Shown here one piece after another: positions 1 through 10,403 of a DNA stretch of 64,000 bases. The stretch is taken from contig NZ_AP024907.1 in assembly GCF_024347135.1 (NCBI RefSeq), positions 735,001 through 799,000 on the forward strand, in the 5' to 3' direction. The translations under genes and the position numbers were made by a program. Source of the DNA: Vibrio spartinae. GTDB taxonomy: Bacteria > Pseudomonadota > Gammaproteobacteria > Enterobacterales > Vibrionaceae. The notes beneath the pieces are model-generated. The model had not been told where the DNA came from. It searched no databases and saw only the letters and a program-made list of their open reading frames with translations. The stretch's first letter is position 1; each line of letters opens with the position of its first letter.

Positions 1-941
1 CTCCCCGGACCACCTTGATCAATCGCTTCAGAAAGTCCGTCCAGCGAGCCGAAGTAGGTCAAAGCAATCGTACACCAGATTAAAGCAATGACACCTTCAC
101 CAATCATGGCACCATAGAATACAAAACGACCATTTTTTTCATTTTCCATGCAACGTGCCATCAGCGGTGACTGCGTGGCATGAAACCCTGAAATTGCACC
201 GCAGGCAATGGTAATAAAGAGAGCCGGCCATAGTGGCATGTCGCGTGGATTCAGGTTGCTGAACAGATCACTGATGGCGAAACCACCCATGACGGTGTGC
301 TTGTCGGAGACAAGGATGGCAGTGATTAACCCAACAGACATAAAAATAAGCAGGGCACCGAATAACGGATATAGACGTCCGATGATTTTATCGACTGGAA
401 CGATTGTTGCCAAAATGTAGTAAGCAAAAATGATGATGACCATCAGACCAGTACCGATATGGAGTGAGAATTGCTCATTGACCAAGTTGGTAATCATACC
501 GGCAGGCGCAGAAACAAACACAACCCCAACAAGCAGTAAGAGAATAATCGCAAAGGCATTCATGAAATGTTTTGCGCCATTGCCAAGGTATTTGCCGCTG
601 ATATTCGGGACCGAGGCTCCCCCGTTTCTGACGGAGAGCATACCCGAGAAATAATCATGTACCGCGCCGGCAAAAATACAGCCAATGACAATCCACAATA
701 ATGCCGCCGGGCCGTATAGCGCACCCATAATCGGGCCGAATATCGGGCCGACACCGGCAATGTTCAGTAACTGAACAAGGTAGACTTTCGGGGTTGATAT
801 CGGGACATAATCAACCCCATCCCTCATACTGTAGGCTGGTGTCTGGCGTTTCTCATTAATGCCAAATATTTTTTCGACAAGTGTACCGTAAATAAAGTAA
901 CCACCGATTAAAGCGATCAAGGAGACGAAGAACCACGACAT
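1..941 (-). CDS. cstA: CstA-family pyruvate/peptide transporter, 3' end beyond window
   Basis: About 313 N-terminal residues are visible; the C-terminus lies left of base 1. The protein begins MSWFFVSLIALIGGYFIYG and is a run of hydrophobic segments with the family stretch GAISGFHATQSP near residue 275. CstA/BtsT proteins are inner-membrane proton-coupled transporters for pyruvate (and, for some, peptides). The ATG at 941 has an AGAAGGA ribosome site about 9 bases upstream. Three direct repeats of the BtsR type lie at 1024-1072, and a LytTR sensor/regulator pair sits at 4952-7371, so induction by extracellular pyruvate is likely. Vibrio members are usually shorter (about 495 residues, from memory) than the E. 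coli ones (about 700). Family identity is secure; substrate is inferred. Confidence 0.9.
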   Translation of the reverse strand, partial: MSWFFVSLIALIGGYFIYGTLVEKIFGINEKRQTPAYSMRDGVDYVPISTPKVYLVQLLNIAGVGPIFGPIMGALYGPAALLWIVIGCIFAGAVHDYFSGMLSVRNGGASVPNISGKYLGNGAKHFMNAFAIILLLLVGVVFVSAPAGMITNLVNEQFSLHIGTGLMVIIIFAYYILATIVPVDKIIGRLYPLFGALLIFMSVGLITAILVSDKHTVMGGFAISDLFSNLNPRDMPLWPALFITIACGAISGFHATQSPLMARCMENEKNGRFVFYGAMIGEGVIALIWCTIALTYFGSLDGLSEAIDQGGPG

Positions 942-1023
942 ATTATTTTCCTTCTGTTGGTGGACAGAGATGTTCTATCAATAGACTAGTCTGACCAGAA
1001 GCGTTATGCATGACAAAGTCAGT

Positions 1024-1072
1024 TGAGTGGTCCTATGAAGAATTAAGTGGTCTTCTATCCGCAGGAAGTGGT
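1024..1072 (-). promoter_or_regulatory. Three direct repeats resembling BtsR (YehT) sites upstream of cstA
   Basis: Read on the minus strand toward cstA, the repeats are ACCACTTC (1072-1065), ACCACTTA (1051-1044) and ACCACTCA (1031-1024), with spacers of 13 and 12 bases. From memory, the E. coli BtsR site is two copies of ACC(G/A)CT(C/T)A separated by 13 bases upstream of the pyruvate transporter gene. The helical spacing (20-21 bp) suits a LytTR dimer. A weaker fourth copy, ACCACCCC, lies at 1090-1083. The rest of 942-1237 shows no gene. Confidence 0.75.
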
Positions 1073-1237
1073 TTTGATTTGAGGGGTGGTTTGGATGACT
1101 CATAAATATAACCCGTGTAAATATTAATGCGCTATCGCTATACAGGGAAATAGGAAACTGGGCATTGCTGTTTGGTGTTTTACGTCGAATGCGTATATGG
1201 TTGAAGTAATATAAGTTTAAAACAAGGTGTTGATGTC

Positions 1238-1594
1238 GTGATAAATTTTCGTAATTGGCTCGGTGGAATCGTGATTTCTTTGCTGCTGTTAGGGTGTGCT
1301 GCGTCGGAGCAATCACTGGCTACACAAGGAGATTGGTATCAAATTGGTTATCGTGATGGGATTGCGGGGCATCAACAGCGATCCTATCGAGCTCTTCATC
1401 AGTTGGGCGGTGTCCAAATGGCCGATTATGATGAAGGATACGATGATGGTATGACCCAATATTGTAATCCAGATTTTGCCTATCAAATCGGGTTGTCCGG
1501 TCAATACTATGATGGGGTTTGTGCCGGAACGCCAACGGGAAATCAGTTCCGTATGGAGTGGCAACGCGGTTGGGATCAATATACCAGTCACTGA
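1238..1594 (+). CDS. DUF2799-like lipoprotein
   Basis: This is a 118-residue protein with an N-terminal hydrophobic segment ending in a lipobox-like LLLGCAAS (Cys about residue 20), so it is probably an outer-membrane or periplasmic lipoprotein. The mature part carries spaced repeats of the type W-x2-G-x2-DG (DWYQIGYRDGIAG, YDEGYDDGM, YQIGLSGQYYDG), which is the DUF2799 pattern. The start is a GTG at 1238 with AAGGTG about 10 bases upstream; no in-frame ATG is better placed. It is monocistronic between divergent cstA and convergent murQ. Its function is unknown. Confidence 0.7.
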   Translation: MINFRNWLGGIVISLLLLGCAASEQSLATQGDWYQIGYRDGIAGHQQRSYRALHQLGGVQMADYDEGYDDGMTQYCNPDFAYQIGLSGQYYDGVCAGTPTGNQFRMEWQRGWDQYTSH

Positions 1595-1675
1595 GCGATG
1601 GTTTGTGTGTCCGTATCTCAGTGACCGGGTATTGAAATGGGCTTATAGGCCTTCAATGAATCTAGTGCCGGGTCT

Positions 1676-2602
<927 letters not shown>

Positions 2603-2616
2603 TTACTCTTCTGATT

Positions 2617-3735
2617 CTATTGAGTGGTGTAGATAACGCCCAGTGACACTGCTTTGGTCGCGCCAGTGACTTCAGGAACGTTGCTCGGGCGTGCATGGAT
2701 GCGTTGGTGTGCCAGCCAAGCAAAAGCCATAGCTTCCATATCATCGTTATCAACGCCTTGTGCTGATGTGTTACTGACCTGCCAGCCTTGCAACAGGGTC
2801 TGTAACTCCTGCATTAATAATGGATTGTTGGCACCACCACCACAGACAAACAGCCGAGGCTGAATACCGCTGGTATATAAACAGCTTTGATCGGCAATGG
2901 TCTCAGCGGTCAACCGGCACAGGGTTCTTTGCACATTTTCGGGGGGGATGTGATGGTTCAGCAATCTGACTTTCGACTGAACCCAACCTAGATTGAAGTA
3001 TTCTCTGCCGGTACTTTTGGGGGCGGGGGCAGAAAAATAGCTATCTCGCTTCATCAGTTCCAGCAGCGGTCGATCAATTTCTCCGCTGCGAGCCATCTGT
3101 GCATCTCGATCAAATTTTTCCCGCGTGTGGTATTGGCACCAAGCATCCATCAGGATATTACCGGGGCCTGTATCATATCCTAACAGTGGCTTATCCGGTC
3201 TGATCACTGAAATGTTGGCAATGCCACCAATGTTAAGCACGACCAAGGTTGAATCATCCTGCAAAAAGACCTCTCGATGAAAAGCAGGGACGAGCGGTGC
3301 TCCCTGACCGCCCAGCGCCATGTCTTTACGACGAAAGTCCGCGACGGTATCAATGCCTGTTTTCGTTGCAACAATATGGGCATCACCAAGCTGCATTGTA
3401 AAAGGCGTGTCCCCTGTCGGATGATGGTAGACCGTCTGTCCATGACATCCAATGGCTCGGATATCTTCAGCCTTGTATCCGCTTTGTGCCAACAGTGCGT
3501 TGACTGCATCGGCAAACAAATGGCCAAGACGATGATCGAGCCTGCCAATTGCAGGAAGATGCGTCGGTTGACCGGTACAGATATCCAGAATGTCTTGTTT
3601 GATTGATTCCGGCATGGGATACATCGCAGATGAAAGTCGCCGAATGTTGGAACCTCCGACCTCAATCAGAGCAACATCGACACCGTCCAGACTCGTGCCG
3701 GACATCACGCCAATATACAATTCTTGCTGAGTCAT
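2617..3735 (-). CDS. anmK: Anhydro-N-acetylmuramic acid kinase
   Basis: This enzyme phosphorylates and opens 1,6-anhydroMurNAc released by lytic transglycosylases and NagZ, giving MurNAc-6-P for MurQ. The 372-residue protein begins MTQQELYIGVMSGTSLDGVD, the ATP-binding signature of the family; further motifs are GCHGQTVYHHP, YDTGPGNILMDAW and CGGGANNPL. The frame stays open 22 codons further upstream, but the ATG at 3735 directly precedes the conserved N-terminus and has GGGAAG 7-8 bases upstream, so it is preferred. It shares the 3736-3951 intergenic region with divergent nagZ. Confidence 0.97.
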   Translation of the reverse strand: MTQQELYIGVMSGTSLDGVDVALIEVGGSNIRRLSSAMYPMPESIKQDILDICTGQPTHLPAIGRLDHRLGHLFADAVNALLAQSGYKAEDIRAIGCHGQTVYHHPTGDTPFTMQLGDAHIVATKTGIDTVADFRRKDMALGGQGAPLVPAFHREVFLQDDSTLVVLNIGGIANISVIRPDKPLLGYDTGPGNILMDAWCQYHTREKFDRDAQMARSGEIDRPLLELMKRDSYFSAPAPKSTGREYFNLGWVQSKVRLLNHHIPPENVQRTLCRLTAETIADQSCLYTSGIQPRLFVCGGGANNPLLMQELQTLLQGWQVSNTSAQGVDNDDMEAMAFAWLAHQRIHARPSNVPEVTGATKAVSLGVIYTTQ

Positions 3736-3951
3736 AATTGCTTCCCGCTGGTGGAATATCATTGCATTGTAATTGATTTTTGTCACAGCACCACAGTGCA
3801 TGCAAATCTTTGCTGACGGCTCTTTTTTAGCGGTTCCTCAGAGCATCAATCACCCGGGCAGCAACGTCCCTGTCTTGCGAATAGAACTGCATCCGGACGC
3901 TGTTGTGTATATAATCGGCTCAAATCAATCATTCGGGTTCGGGAGATAGGT

Positions 3952-4938
3952 ATGGGGCCGCTGTGGCTAGATATGGAAGGATGTGAGTTGAGTGCCGAAG
4001 AGAAAGAGATGTTGGCACATCCGACTGTCGGTGGTGTGATTTTGTTCGCCAGAAACTATTTTGATTCAAGGCAATTACAGGCTTTAACTCAGTCCATTCG
4101 TCAGTATGCGAGACAGCCGATCCTGATTGGTGTCGATCAGGAAGGCGGTCGTGTGCAACGTTTTCAGGATGGGTTCACTCGATTACCGGCTGCCGCAAGC
4201 TATGCCCGTTCTCCAGAGAGTGAACGGCTCGCGCGACTTGGGGGATGGTTGATGGCCAGCGAACTGATTGCGCATGATATTGATTTAAGTTTTGCCCCGG
4301 TTCTCGATACGGGATTTTCCTGTCGGGCGATTGGTAACCGTGCTTTTGGCGAAGAACGTGAGACGGTCATATCGATCAGTCAGGCATATATTCAGGGGAT
4401 GAAGTCCGCAGGTATGGCGACGACAGGCAAACATTTTCCGGGGCATGGTGGTGTCGTGGAAGATTCACATAAAGAAACCCCATATGATCATCGCGAGGAT
4501 ATTTTTGATACCGATATGCAGGTGTTTCGGCAGCATATTCAGGCGAATTTATTAGATGCGATGATGCCGGCTCATGTGATTTATTCTCATTACGATCAGC
4601 AACCTGCAAGTGGTTCAGCATTTTGGCTCAAGCAGATTTTGCGTCACAAACTTGGTTTTCATGGCATCATTTTTTCTGATGATCTGGCGATGGAAGGCGC
4701 CTCTGTCATGGGCGATGCGGTTGCTCGTTCCCAGCAAGCTTTGGCCGCTGGCTGCGATATGTTACTGCTGTGTAATGATCGTGCTGCGTCCGTCCGGGTT
4801 TTGGATAATCTACCGATCATGGCGGTGTCTGGTGCTGAATGTCTGCAAAAGCAGCGCGTGTTTCGTCCGGCAGAACTGAAAGCGACGCCGCAATGGAAAC
4901 AAGCCGTGGCAGCACTTGAGCCACTGACGGAGCGGTAA
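3952..4938 (+). CDS. nagZ: Beta-N-acetylhexosaminidase
   Basis: This cytosolic glycoside hydrolase family 3 enzyme removes GlcNAc from GlcNAc-anhydroMurNAc peptides in cell-wall recycling. The 328-residue length is typical. Visible motifs are [12 protein letters not shown] (about residues 62-73), the catalytic loop [10 protein letters not shown] (about 163-172, with the His/Asp dyad) and the nucleophile region [10 protein letters not shown] (about 240-249). It is divergent from anmK-murQ, which act downstream of it. NagZ products also feed AmpC-type beta-lactamase induction in many gammaproteobacteria; no ampR is in view. Confidence 0.97.
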   Translation: MGPLWLDMEGCELSAEEKEMLAHPTVGGVILFARNYFDSRQLQALTQSIRQYARQPILIGVDQEGGRVQRFQDGFTRLPAAASYARSPESERLARLGGWLMASELIAHDIDLSFAPVLDTGFSCRAIGNRAFGEERETVISISQAYIQGMKSAGMATTGKHFPGHGGVVEDSHKETPYDHREDIFDTDMQVFRQHIQANLLDAMMPAHVIYSHYDQQPASGSAFWLKQILRHKLGFHGIIFSDDLAMEGASVMGDAVARSQQALAAGCDMLLLCNDRAASVRVLDNLPIMAVSGAECLQKQRVFRPAELKATPQWKQAVAALEPLTER

Positions 4939-4951
4939 ATATTTGTTGCGC

Positions 4952-5662
4952 TTAACTGATACCGAGCGTTTCTTTTAAGTTTTTCAGGTAGTGCCGACTG
5001 ACTGGGACGGTATATCCCGAAACGGTCAGCACTTCTGCCAGACCATGCTCGAGTAGCTTGATCTCCTGAATATTTTTCGGATGAATCAAATACTGACGAT
5101 GGCAGCGCAGCAAAGGGGTCTTTTCTTCCAAATGCTTCAGCGTGAGCTGACTGGTGGCTTTTTTATCGCTGGTCTGGACATGAACCCCTGCCAGATCACT
5201 ACTGACAAATTCAACTGCCTGTATTGGGATAATGACAATCCGGTTGAGCCCGATACAGGGGATCTGTTCCAGTGACTTGGGGATAATGGAAGAAAAATCC
5301 TGTCGTTGTATGTCTCGCTTTAACCGTTGCAGGGTTTTGTGTAGGCGTTGTTCATCAATGGGTTTGAGCAGATAATCAAATGCGTTGTCTTCGAAGGCTT
5401 GGATTGCGTATTGATCATAGGCGGTGACAAATACGACTCTCGGCATCGTTTCTTGATCGAGCATTGCCAATAGCTCGATACCAGAGAGTTGCGGCATTTG
5501 GATATCAAGAAAAACGACATCCGGTTTGAGCTGGTTAATTTGTTTCAAGCCGTCAATGGCATTCGCAGCCTGACCGACGATTTTCAACGTCTCATCTTCT
5601 TCAAGCAGTTGGAGCAGTTCTTCTCTGGCATGTCTTTCATCATCAATAATCAGTACTTGCAT
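4952..5662 (-). CDS. btsR: LytTR response regulator, BtsR-like
   Basis: This is a 236-residue regulator. The receiver domain (1-120) has acidic pocket DDE at 7-9, phospho-acceptor Asp about residue 53 (VVFLDIQMP), and conserved TAYDQYA and KPI. The LytTR DNA-binding domain (about 138-235) has the typical CHRQYLIHPKNI and PVSRHYLKNLKETLG. It follows the sensor gene by 23 bases. LytTR proteins bind paired direct repeats; three repeats of the E. coli BtsR type precede cstA at 1024-1072. YpdB/PyrR is the other paralogue it could be, but the site match favours BtsR. Confidence 0.85.
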   Translation of the reverse strand: MQVLIIDDERHAREELLQLLEEDETLKIVGQAANAIDGLKQINQLKPDVVFLDIQMPQLSGIELLAMLDQETMPRVVFVTAYDQYAIQAFEDNAFDYLLKPIDEQRLHKTLQRLKRDIQRQDFSSIIPKSLEQIPCIGLNRIVIIPIQAVEFVSSDLAGVHVQTSDKKATSQLTLKHLEEKTPLLRCHRQYLIHPKNIQEIKLLEHGLAEVLTVSGYTVPVSRHYLKNLKETLGIS

Positions 5663-5685
5663 TCAGATATTCTCTCAAAGGCATT

Positions 5686-7371
5686 TTAGGTGAGGTTTGG
5701 GAGTAAAAATTGCATCTTGGTCGAGACATCCGGTTGGATGTCGGTTTGCAGTTGCGATGAATGACCAAAGTAATTGATCAGGCGTTTTTCGACGATTTGC
5801 ATACCCAGCCCATGTGTTTGACTCGGCGAAGCACGGTACAGACCGGCATTATCTTCAACGACGATCAGGTGTCCATGCGTCGTTGGTTGGTTATAAATAC
5901 GAATTTTACCCTGTCCTAGTAAATTGGAGGTGCCATGCTTGATAGCATTTTCCACTAAAGGCTGGAGGGTAAATGTGGGCAAGCGTCGTTCCATCAGTGC
6001 GGGATCGAACTGAATCTCAATATTCAGACGATCACAAAAGCGGGCTTGCTCAATCATCAAGTAGGCGTTTACATGGGCCAGCTCTTCTGCAAGGGTTATC
6101 GTTTCTATATTCTGCTTTAAGTTGCTGCGAAAAAAATGAGCCAGATGTTGAATCAGTTCGCGAGCTTGACCGGGATCTGTGCGAATGATCGCACTGATCG
6201 TATTCAAAGCATTAAAGAGAAAATGAGGGTTCACTTGCGCGTGAAGGAGTTTGATCTCTGACTGAGCCAATAATGTTTTCTTCTGTTGATATTCACCGTA
6301 AAGGATTTGGCTCGACAATAGCTGTGCGATGCCGCCAGCCATTGACATATTAATCGATGAGAATAATTTGCGCTTCTGTTCATAAAGTTTGATGGTCCCG
6401 ATGACGCGATCATCGACGCGGAGCGGAATGATCAGCGCGGAGCCTAATTTACAGTCTGGTGACAGAGAGCATTGATAGGGGCGCTCGTATCCGTCGAGAT
6501 AGATAATTTCATTTTTTTCAATCGATTCCAGTGTTTTGGGCGATGAGATCGGGGTATTAGGATGATGATGATCATCTCCGATACCAATGAAGGCGAGGAT
6601 TTTTTCTCGATCGGTAATTGATACGGCTCCGACATTGGTTTCCTCATAGACGATACGGGCAACCGGTCCTGCGGTTTTGGCGGTGAATTCCTCAGACAGT
6701 AGTCCGACGGAACGTTCTGCGATACGTAATGCTTTGCGGGAAAAGGTTGCAGAGTATTCTTCATAAATCGATTTTTTATCCTTGAGAATACTCATAAACA
6801 GCGCTGCTCCGACAGAGTTGGCAATAATCATCGGGGCGGCAATGGTACTGACCAGTGAGAATGCTTGGTCATAGGGTTTGGCAACCGATAAGATAATCAA
6901 CATCTGAATCACTTCTGCGAACAGTGTCACCCCGAAGACCACGCCCGGATGAAACAAACGTTCCCGTAGGTATCTTCTCATCAGATAAGTATGCAGCAAT
7001 CCACCGATGAGGCCTTCGGTGGTGGTTGAAATCGCACAGGCCAGATCGGTAAACCCCCCGAGTGCGTAGCGATGAAGTCCGCCGGTCAGACCAACGGCAA
7101 AACCGACAATCGGCCCGCCGAATAATCCACCCATGACGGCACCGATAGCCCGGGTATTTGCGATAGCATCATCGATCTGTAAGCCAAAGTAGGTTCCCAA
7201 AATACAAAACAGTGAGAAAAGCACATAAATGGACAGTCTGTGCTCTAAACGGGAAGAAATGTTCAGGATTGGCAGGAATAGCGGCGTTTTACTGAGCATA
7301 TAAGCAAGAACAAGGTAGACGCACATTTGTTGCAGCAGGGAAATAATCACATCCATAGTCATACAGAACAT
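5686..7371 (-). CDS. btsS: LytS-type sensor histidine kinase, BtsS-like
   Basis: This is a 561-residue membrane sensor. It has five to six N-terminal hydrophobic segments of the 5TM-LYT type (residues about 5-200, with GAVMGGLFGGPIVGFAVG), a GAF-like stretch (about 215-350), a His_kinase dimerisation region with phospho-acceptor His in LHAQVNPHFLFNALNTI, and an ATPase domain with PLVENAIKHG and a degenerate glycine box HGLGMQIVEKRL. BtsS binds extracellular pyruvate in E. coli. It is the first gene of the pair with the LytTR regulator. The start is ambiguous: ATG codons at 7371, 7362 and 7356 are all possible. Confidence 0.85.
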   Translation of the reverse strand: MFCMTMDVIISLLQQMCVYLVLAYMLSKTPLFLPILNISSRLEHRLSIYVLFSLFCILGTYFGLQIDDAIANTRAIGAVMGGLFGGPIVGFAVGLTGGLHRYALGGFTDLACAISTTTEGLIGGLLHTYLMRRYLRERLFHPGVVFGVTLFAEVIQMLIILSVAKPYDQAFSLVSTIAAPMIIANSVGAALFMSILKDKKSIYEEYSATFSRKALRIAERSVGLLSEEFTAKTAGPVARIVYEETNVGAVSITDREKILAFIGIGDDHHHPNTPISSPKTLESIEKNEIIYLDGYERPYQCSLSPDCKLGSALIIPLRVDDRVIGTIKLYEQKRKLFSSINMSMAGGIAQLLSSQILYGEYQQKKTLLAQSEIKLLHAQVNPHFLFNALNTISAIIRTDPGQARELIQHLAHFFRSNLKQNIETITLAEELAHVNAYLMIEQARFCDRLNIEIQFDPALMERRLPTFTLQPLVENAIKHGTSNLLGQGKIRIYNQPTTHGHLIVVEDNAGLYRASPSQTHGLGMQIVEKRLINYFGHSSQLQTDIQPDVSTKMQFLLPNLT

Positions 7372-7462
7372 CTTATAAACTGTTTGCTTATTCTAGGGGA
7401 AGGCACAGCAATAAAATACTCACCAATCAATGAATTGTGATGGAATGAGACCGACAGGATTT

Positions 7463-7592
7463 TGTAAATTATATTTTACATTTAATGTTGTTATTATTTT
7501 ACATTCACAAGTGCTGTTTTTACTGGTAATTTAAGCCTTATGTGTGATTTAATTCTCGCTAATAGAGAATGATATGTAAATTTTTTTGTACA
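7463..7592 (+). promoter_or_regulatory. Three TyrR boxes upstream of aroF-tyrA
   Basis: The TyrR consensus is TGTAAA-N6-TTTACA. Box 1 (7463-7480) is a perfect match. Box 2 (7486-7503) reads TGTTGT-N6-TTTACA and starts exactly 23 bases after box 1. Box 3 (7575-7592) reads TGTAAA-N6-TGTACA and runs into the ribosome-binding site of aroF. A strong box next to a weak one is the classic arrangement for tyrosine-dependent repression of aroF-tyrA; the third box over the start could block initiation. No tyrR gene is in the window. Confidence 0.88.
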
Positions 7593-7602
7593 GGTGGCAA
7601 CG

Positions 7603-8670
7603 ATGAATGAACTCAATGATATTAATATAACTGACCAACAGGTTTTGATTACACCGGAAGCACTGAAAGCGAAGCTGCCTCTGAGTGAGAATGCACAGCA
7701 ATTCATTCATCAGTCTCGTCAGACGATTGCTGACATTATTCATAAACGGGATCACCGTTTACTGGTCGTATGCGGCCCTTGTTCGATTCACGATCTGGAC
7801 GCGGCCAAAGAGTATGCCAAACGTTTTAAAGCGTTAGCTGAAGCTGTCAGTGATCAGCTGTATTTAGTTATGCGAGTTTATTTTGAAAAGCCACGGACAA
7901 CCGTGGGTTGGAAAGGGTTGATCAATGACCCGCATATGGATGGTACCTTTGATATTGAACACGGTTTACATGTTGGCCGACAATTGCTGGTCGAACTGGC
8001 AGAAATGGACATTCCGCTTGCGACGGAAGCGCTTGATCCGATCAGCCCTCAATATCTCTCTGATACATTTAGCTGGGCCGCTATCGGGGCAAGAACCACG
8101 GAGTCTCAGACTCACCGGGAAATGGCCAGTGGCCTGTCGATGCCAATCGGATTTAAAAATGGCACAGATGGTAGTTTATCTACGGCAATCAATGCCATGC
8201 AGGCGGCTTCATCGAGTCACCGTTTCATGGGGATTAACGCTGAGGGTCAGGTTGCGTTGCTCACAACGCAAGGGAACTCAAACGGACATGTGATTCTGCG
8301 TGGCGGTAAGCAAACCAATTATGATTCAGTTTCTGTTGCTGAGTGTGAAGCAGAAATGCACAATGCGAAACTTGACCCGGCATTGATGGTAGACTGTAGC
8401 CATGCGAATTCTCGTAAAGACTTCAGACGTCAGCCATTGGTTGCTGAAGATGCGATTCATCAGATCCGTGAGGGAAATCGCTCGATTATCGGGTTGATGA
8501 TCGAAAGTCATATTCATGAAGGAAACCAATCCTCTGATTTACCCCGTGAGGAAATGCAGTACGGTGTCTCGATTACGGATGCATGTATTAGTTGGGAAGC
8601 GACGGATACTTTGCTGCGTCGCGCACATCAAGATCTGGTTCCATTCTTAGAGAAACGTTTGCAAGATTAA
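7603..8670 (+). CDS. aroF: 3-deoxy-7-phosphoheptulonate synthase, tyrosine-sensitive type
   Basis: This enzyme condenses phosphoenolpyruvate and erythrose-4-phosphate, the first step of the shikimate pathway. The 355-residue type-I enzyme begins [19 protein letters not shown], close to E. coli AroF. Motifs are [44 protein letters not shown] and [11 protein letters not shown] (metal and PEP ligands). A GTG three codons upstream is possible, but the ATG at 7603 has AGGTGG at a 5-base gap and matches the family N-terminus. The tyrosine-sensitive isozyme is inferred from linkage with tyrA (11 bases downstream) and the TyrR boxes. Confidence 0.95.
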   Translation: MNELNDINITDQQVLITPEALKAKLPLSENAQQFIHQSRQTIADIIHKRDHRLLVVCGPCSIHDLDAAKEYAKRFKALAEAVSDQLYLVMRVYFEKPRTTVGWKGLINDPHMDGTFDIEHGLHVGRQLLVELAEMDIPLATEALDPISPQYLSDTFSWAAIGARTTESQTHREMASGLSMPIGFKNGTDGSLSTAINAMQAASSSHRFMGINAEGQVALLTTQGNSNGHVILRGGKQTNYDSVSVAECEAEMHNAKLDPALMVDCSHANSRKDFRRQPLVAEDAIHQIREGNRSIIGLMIESHIHEGNQSSDLPREEMQYGVSITDACISWEATDTLLRRAHQDLVPFLEKRLQD

Positions 8671-8681
8671 AGAGGTTGTTC

Positions 8682-9809
8682 ATGTCAGTTGAGCTCAACG
8701 CGTTACGAGATCAGATCGATGAAGTCGATCAGCAGATGATTCAGCTACTTGCCCGTCGTCTGGCGTTGGTTGAAAAAGTCGGTGAAGTGAAAAGTCAGCA
8801 CGGTTTACCGATTTATGCCCCGGAACGTGAAGCAGCGATGCTGGCGGCACGTCGTGAAGAAGCGGAGAAACAGGGGGTTCCTGCTCAACTGATTGAAGAT
8901 ATTCTGCGCCGGACGATGCGTGAGTCGTATGCGAGTGAGAAAGATGCGGGCTTTAAGTGTTTGAATCCCGAGTTGCGTCCGATTGTGATTGTCGGTGGGC
9001 ATGGGCAGTTAGGGCGCTTATTCGCGCGGATGTTCCGTTTGTCCGGTTATACGGTAAATATCCTCGGCAGTCAGGATTGGGAGCGTGCCGATGAACTCCT
9101 GCATGATGCGGGAATGGTGGTTGTGACGGTGCCGATTCATTTGACGCTGGACGTCATATCGCAGCTCAAACACCTGCCTGAAGATTGTATTTTGTGCGAT
9201 CTGACATCGATAAAATCTCAGCCATTACAAGCAATGCTGGACGTGCATTCTGGCCCGGTTGTCGGATTACACCCGATGTTTGGACCTGATGTGCCAAGCC
9301 TTGCGAAGCAGGTTGTGGTCTATTGTGATGGTCGTGGTGCAGACCGTTATCAATGGCTGCTCCAGCAGATCTCGATTTGGGGAGCCAGCTTATGCCAGAT
9401 CCGGGCTGAAGATCATGATCATGGGATGACATTGATTCAGGCGCTGAGACACTTTACCTCTTATGTGTATGGCTTGCATTTATCGAAAGAAAACCCAGAC
9501 TTAGAAAAACTCCTTCAGCTCAGTTCTCCGATTTACCGTCTGGAGTTAGTGATGGTTGGACGTTTATTTGGTCAGGACCCGAACCTTTATGGTGATATCA
9601 TCTTCTCTTCAGAAGAAAACATTGCCATGATTCGTCGTTTTTATCAGTGCTTTACGGAAGCAATGACCATCATTGATGAAAAAGAGAAAGGACGATTTAT
9701 CGAGAGCTTTTCTAAAACCAGTCAATGGTTTGGTGACTACTCGCAGAAATTTATGTCAGAGAGTCAGAATTTGCTCAAACATGCCAATGATGCGATTCAT
9801 CGCGGGTAA
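8682..9809 (+). CDS. tyrA: Chorismate mutase / prephenate dehydrogenase (T-protein)
   Basis: This bifunctional cytosolic enzyme converts chorismate to prephenate and then to 4-hydroxyphenylpyruvate for tyrosine. The 375-residue protein has an AroQ mutase domain (1-90: [19 protein letters not shown]), a Rossmann NAD site (about residue 104: [18 protein letters not shown]) and a dehydrogenase core with GLHPMFGPD. The frame is open 30 codons further into the aroF end, but the ATG at 8682 with AGAGG upstream starts the conserved mutase helix. It is co-transcribed with aroF and ends in the hairpin at 9843-9869. Confidence 0.97.
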   Translation: MSVELNALRDQIDEVDQQMIQLLARRLALVEKVGEVKSQHGLPIYAPEREAAMLAARREEAEKQGVPAQLIEDILRRTMRESYASEKDAGFKCLNPELRPIVIVGGHGQLGRLFARMFRLSGYTVNILGSQDWERADELLHDAGMVVVTVPIHLTLDVISQLKHLPEDCILCDLTSIKSQPLQAMLDVHSGPVVGLHPMFGPDVPSLAKQVVVYCDGRGADRYQWLLQQISIWGASLCQIRAEDHDHGMTLIQALRHFTSYVYGLHLSKENPDLEKLLQLSSPIYRLELVMVGRLFGQDPNLYGDIIFSSEENIAMIRRFYQCFTEAMTIIDEKEKGRFIESFSKTSQWFGDYSQKFMSESQNLLKHANDAIHRG

Positions 9810-9842
9810 AGTTGCAGTCGTATTTTTCACTGAAAGAACTTA

Positions 9843-9869
9843 AAAAAGAGCGGGTAAGCCGCTCTTTTT
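9843..9869 (+). terminator. Rho-independent terminator of aroF-tyrA
   Basis: An inverted repeat AAAGAGCGG / CCGCTCTTT with a short loop is flanked by an A-run and a T-run, so it can serve aroF-tyrA and the convergent PilZ gene. Confidence 0.9.
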
Positions 9870-9895
9870 ACATTGTCCGCTATATTGCCCTCGAT

Positions 9896-10288
9896 TTAGT
9901 CTGTACCAGACGTATCACTTTCATCATCACCTAAATCAGTCAGGTGTTCGAGTTCTCGATGTAAGAGTTCGTCATTACCGACATTCAGCTCAATCAGCCT
10001 TTTCAGGTGAGAAATACTTTCGACATCGATATAAGCAATACTCGCGTGCAATGTATTGTTTTCCAAACTGACGATATTGGCTGTCATTTGAATCGAGATA
10101 TCACTTTCAGGCAGTGGGAATTCAATGTAAACCGATTGTTGTGGATCGAGTCTCGATTCACCAAGGATAGAAAGTAGTATCCCGTGCAGTGATAGATCCT
10201 GAACGGTTGTTGCAATGTGAACTGACCCTTGAGTCAGTAAAGCCGGAGCTCGGTAGATAATCCGTGAAAATCGACGTTTTTCTGCCAT
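9896..10288 (-). CDS. plzA: PilZ-domain c-di-GMP-binding protein
   Basis: This 130-residue protein carries the two PilZ signatures: RRFSR near residues 5-9 (RxxxR) and DLSLHG about residues 32-37 ((D/N)xSxxG). It is a single-domain PilZ with an acidic C-terminal tail. PilZ proteins bind cyclic di-GMP and pass the signal to partner proteins. The position between tyrA and ettA corresponds, as I recall, to V. cholerae plzA (VC0697). The c-di-GMP enzyme MbaA is encoded 7 kb away. It is monocistronic, and no partner is evident. Confidence 0.85.
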   Translation of the reverse strand: MAEKRRFSRIIYRAPALLTQGSVHIATTVQDLSLHGILLSILGESRLDPQQSVYIEFPLPESDISIQMTANIVSLENNTLHASIAYIDVESISHLKRLIELNVGNDELLHRELEHLTDLGDDESDTSGTD

Positions 10289-10356
10289 ATCTCTGCCTCT
10301 GTATGTGGGGGAAGGGAACTAAGTTACGGAAAATGCACCGTCATCCGTCTTTTCCT

Positions 10357-10390
10357 GATAAACAAGGCCGCAATGGCGGCCTTGTTTATC
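10357..10390. terminator. Strong bidirectional hairpin, ettA terminator
   Basis: A 15-bp perfect inverted repeat (10357-10371 with 10376-10390; core AACAAGGCCGC / GCGGCCTTGTT, loop AATG) lies just past the ettA stop. Confidence 0.85.
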
Positions 10391-10403
10391 TCAACAGAAA
10401 ATA

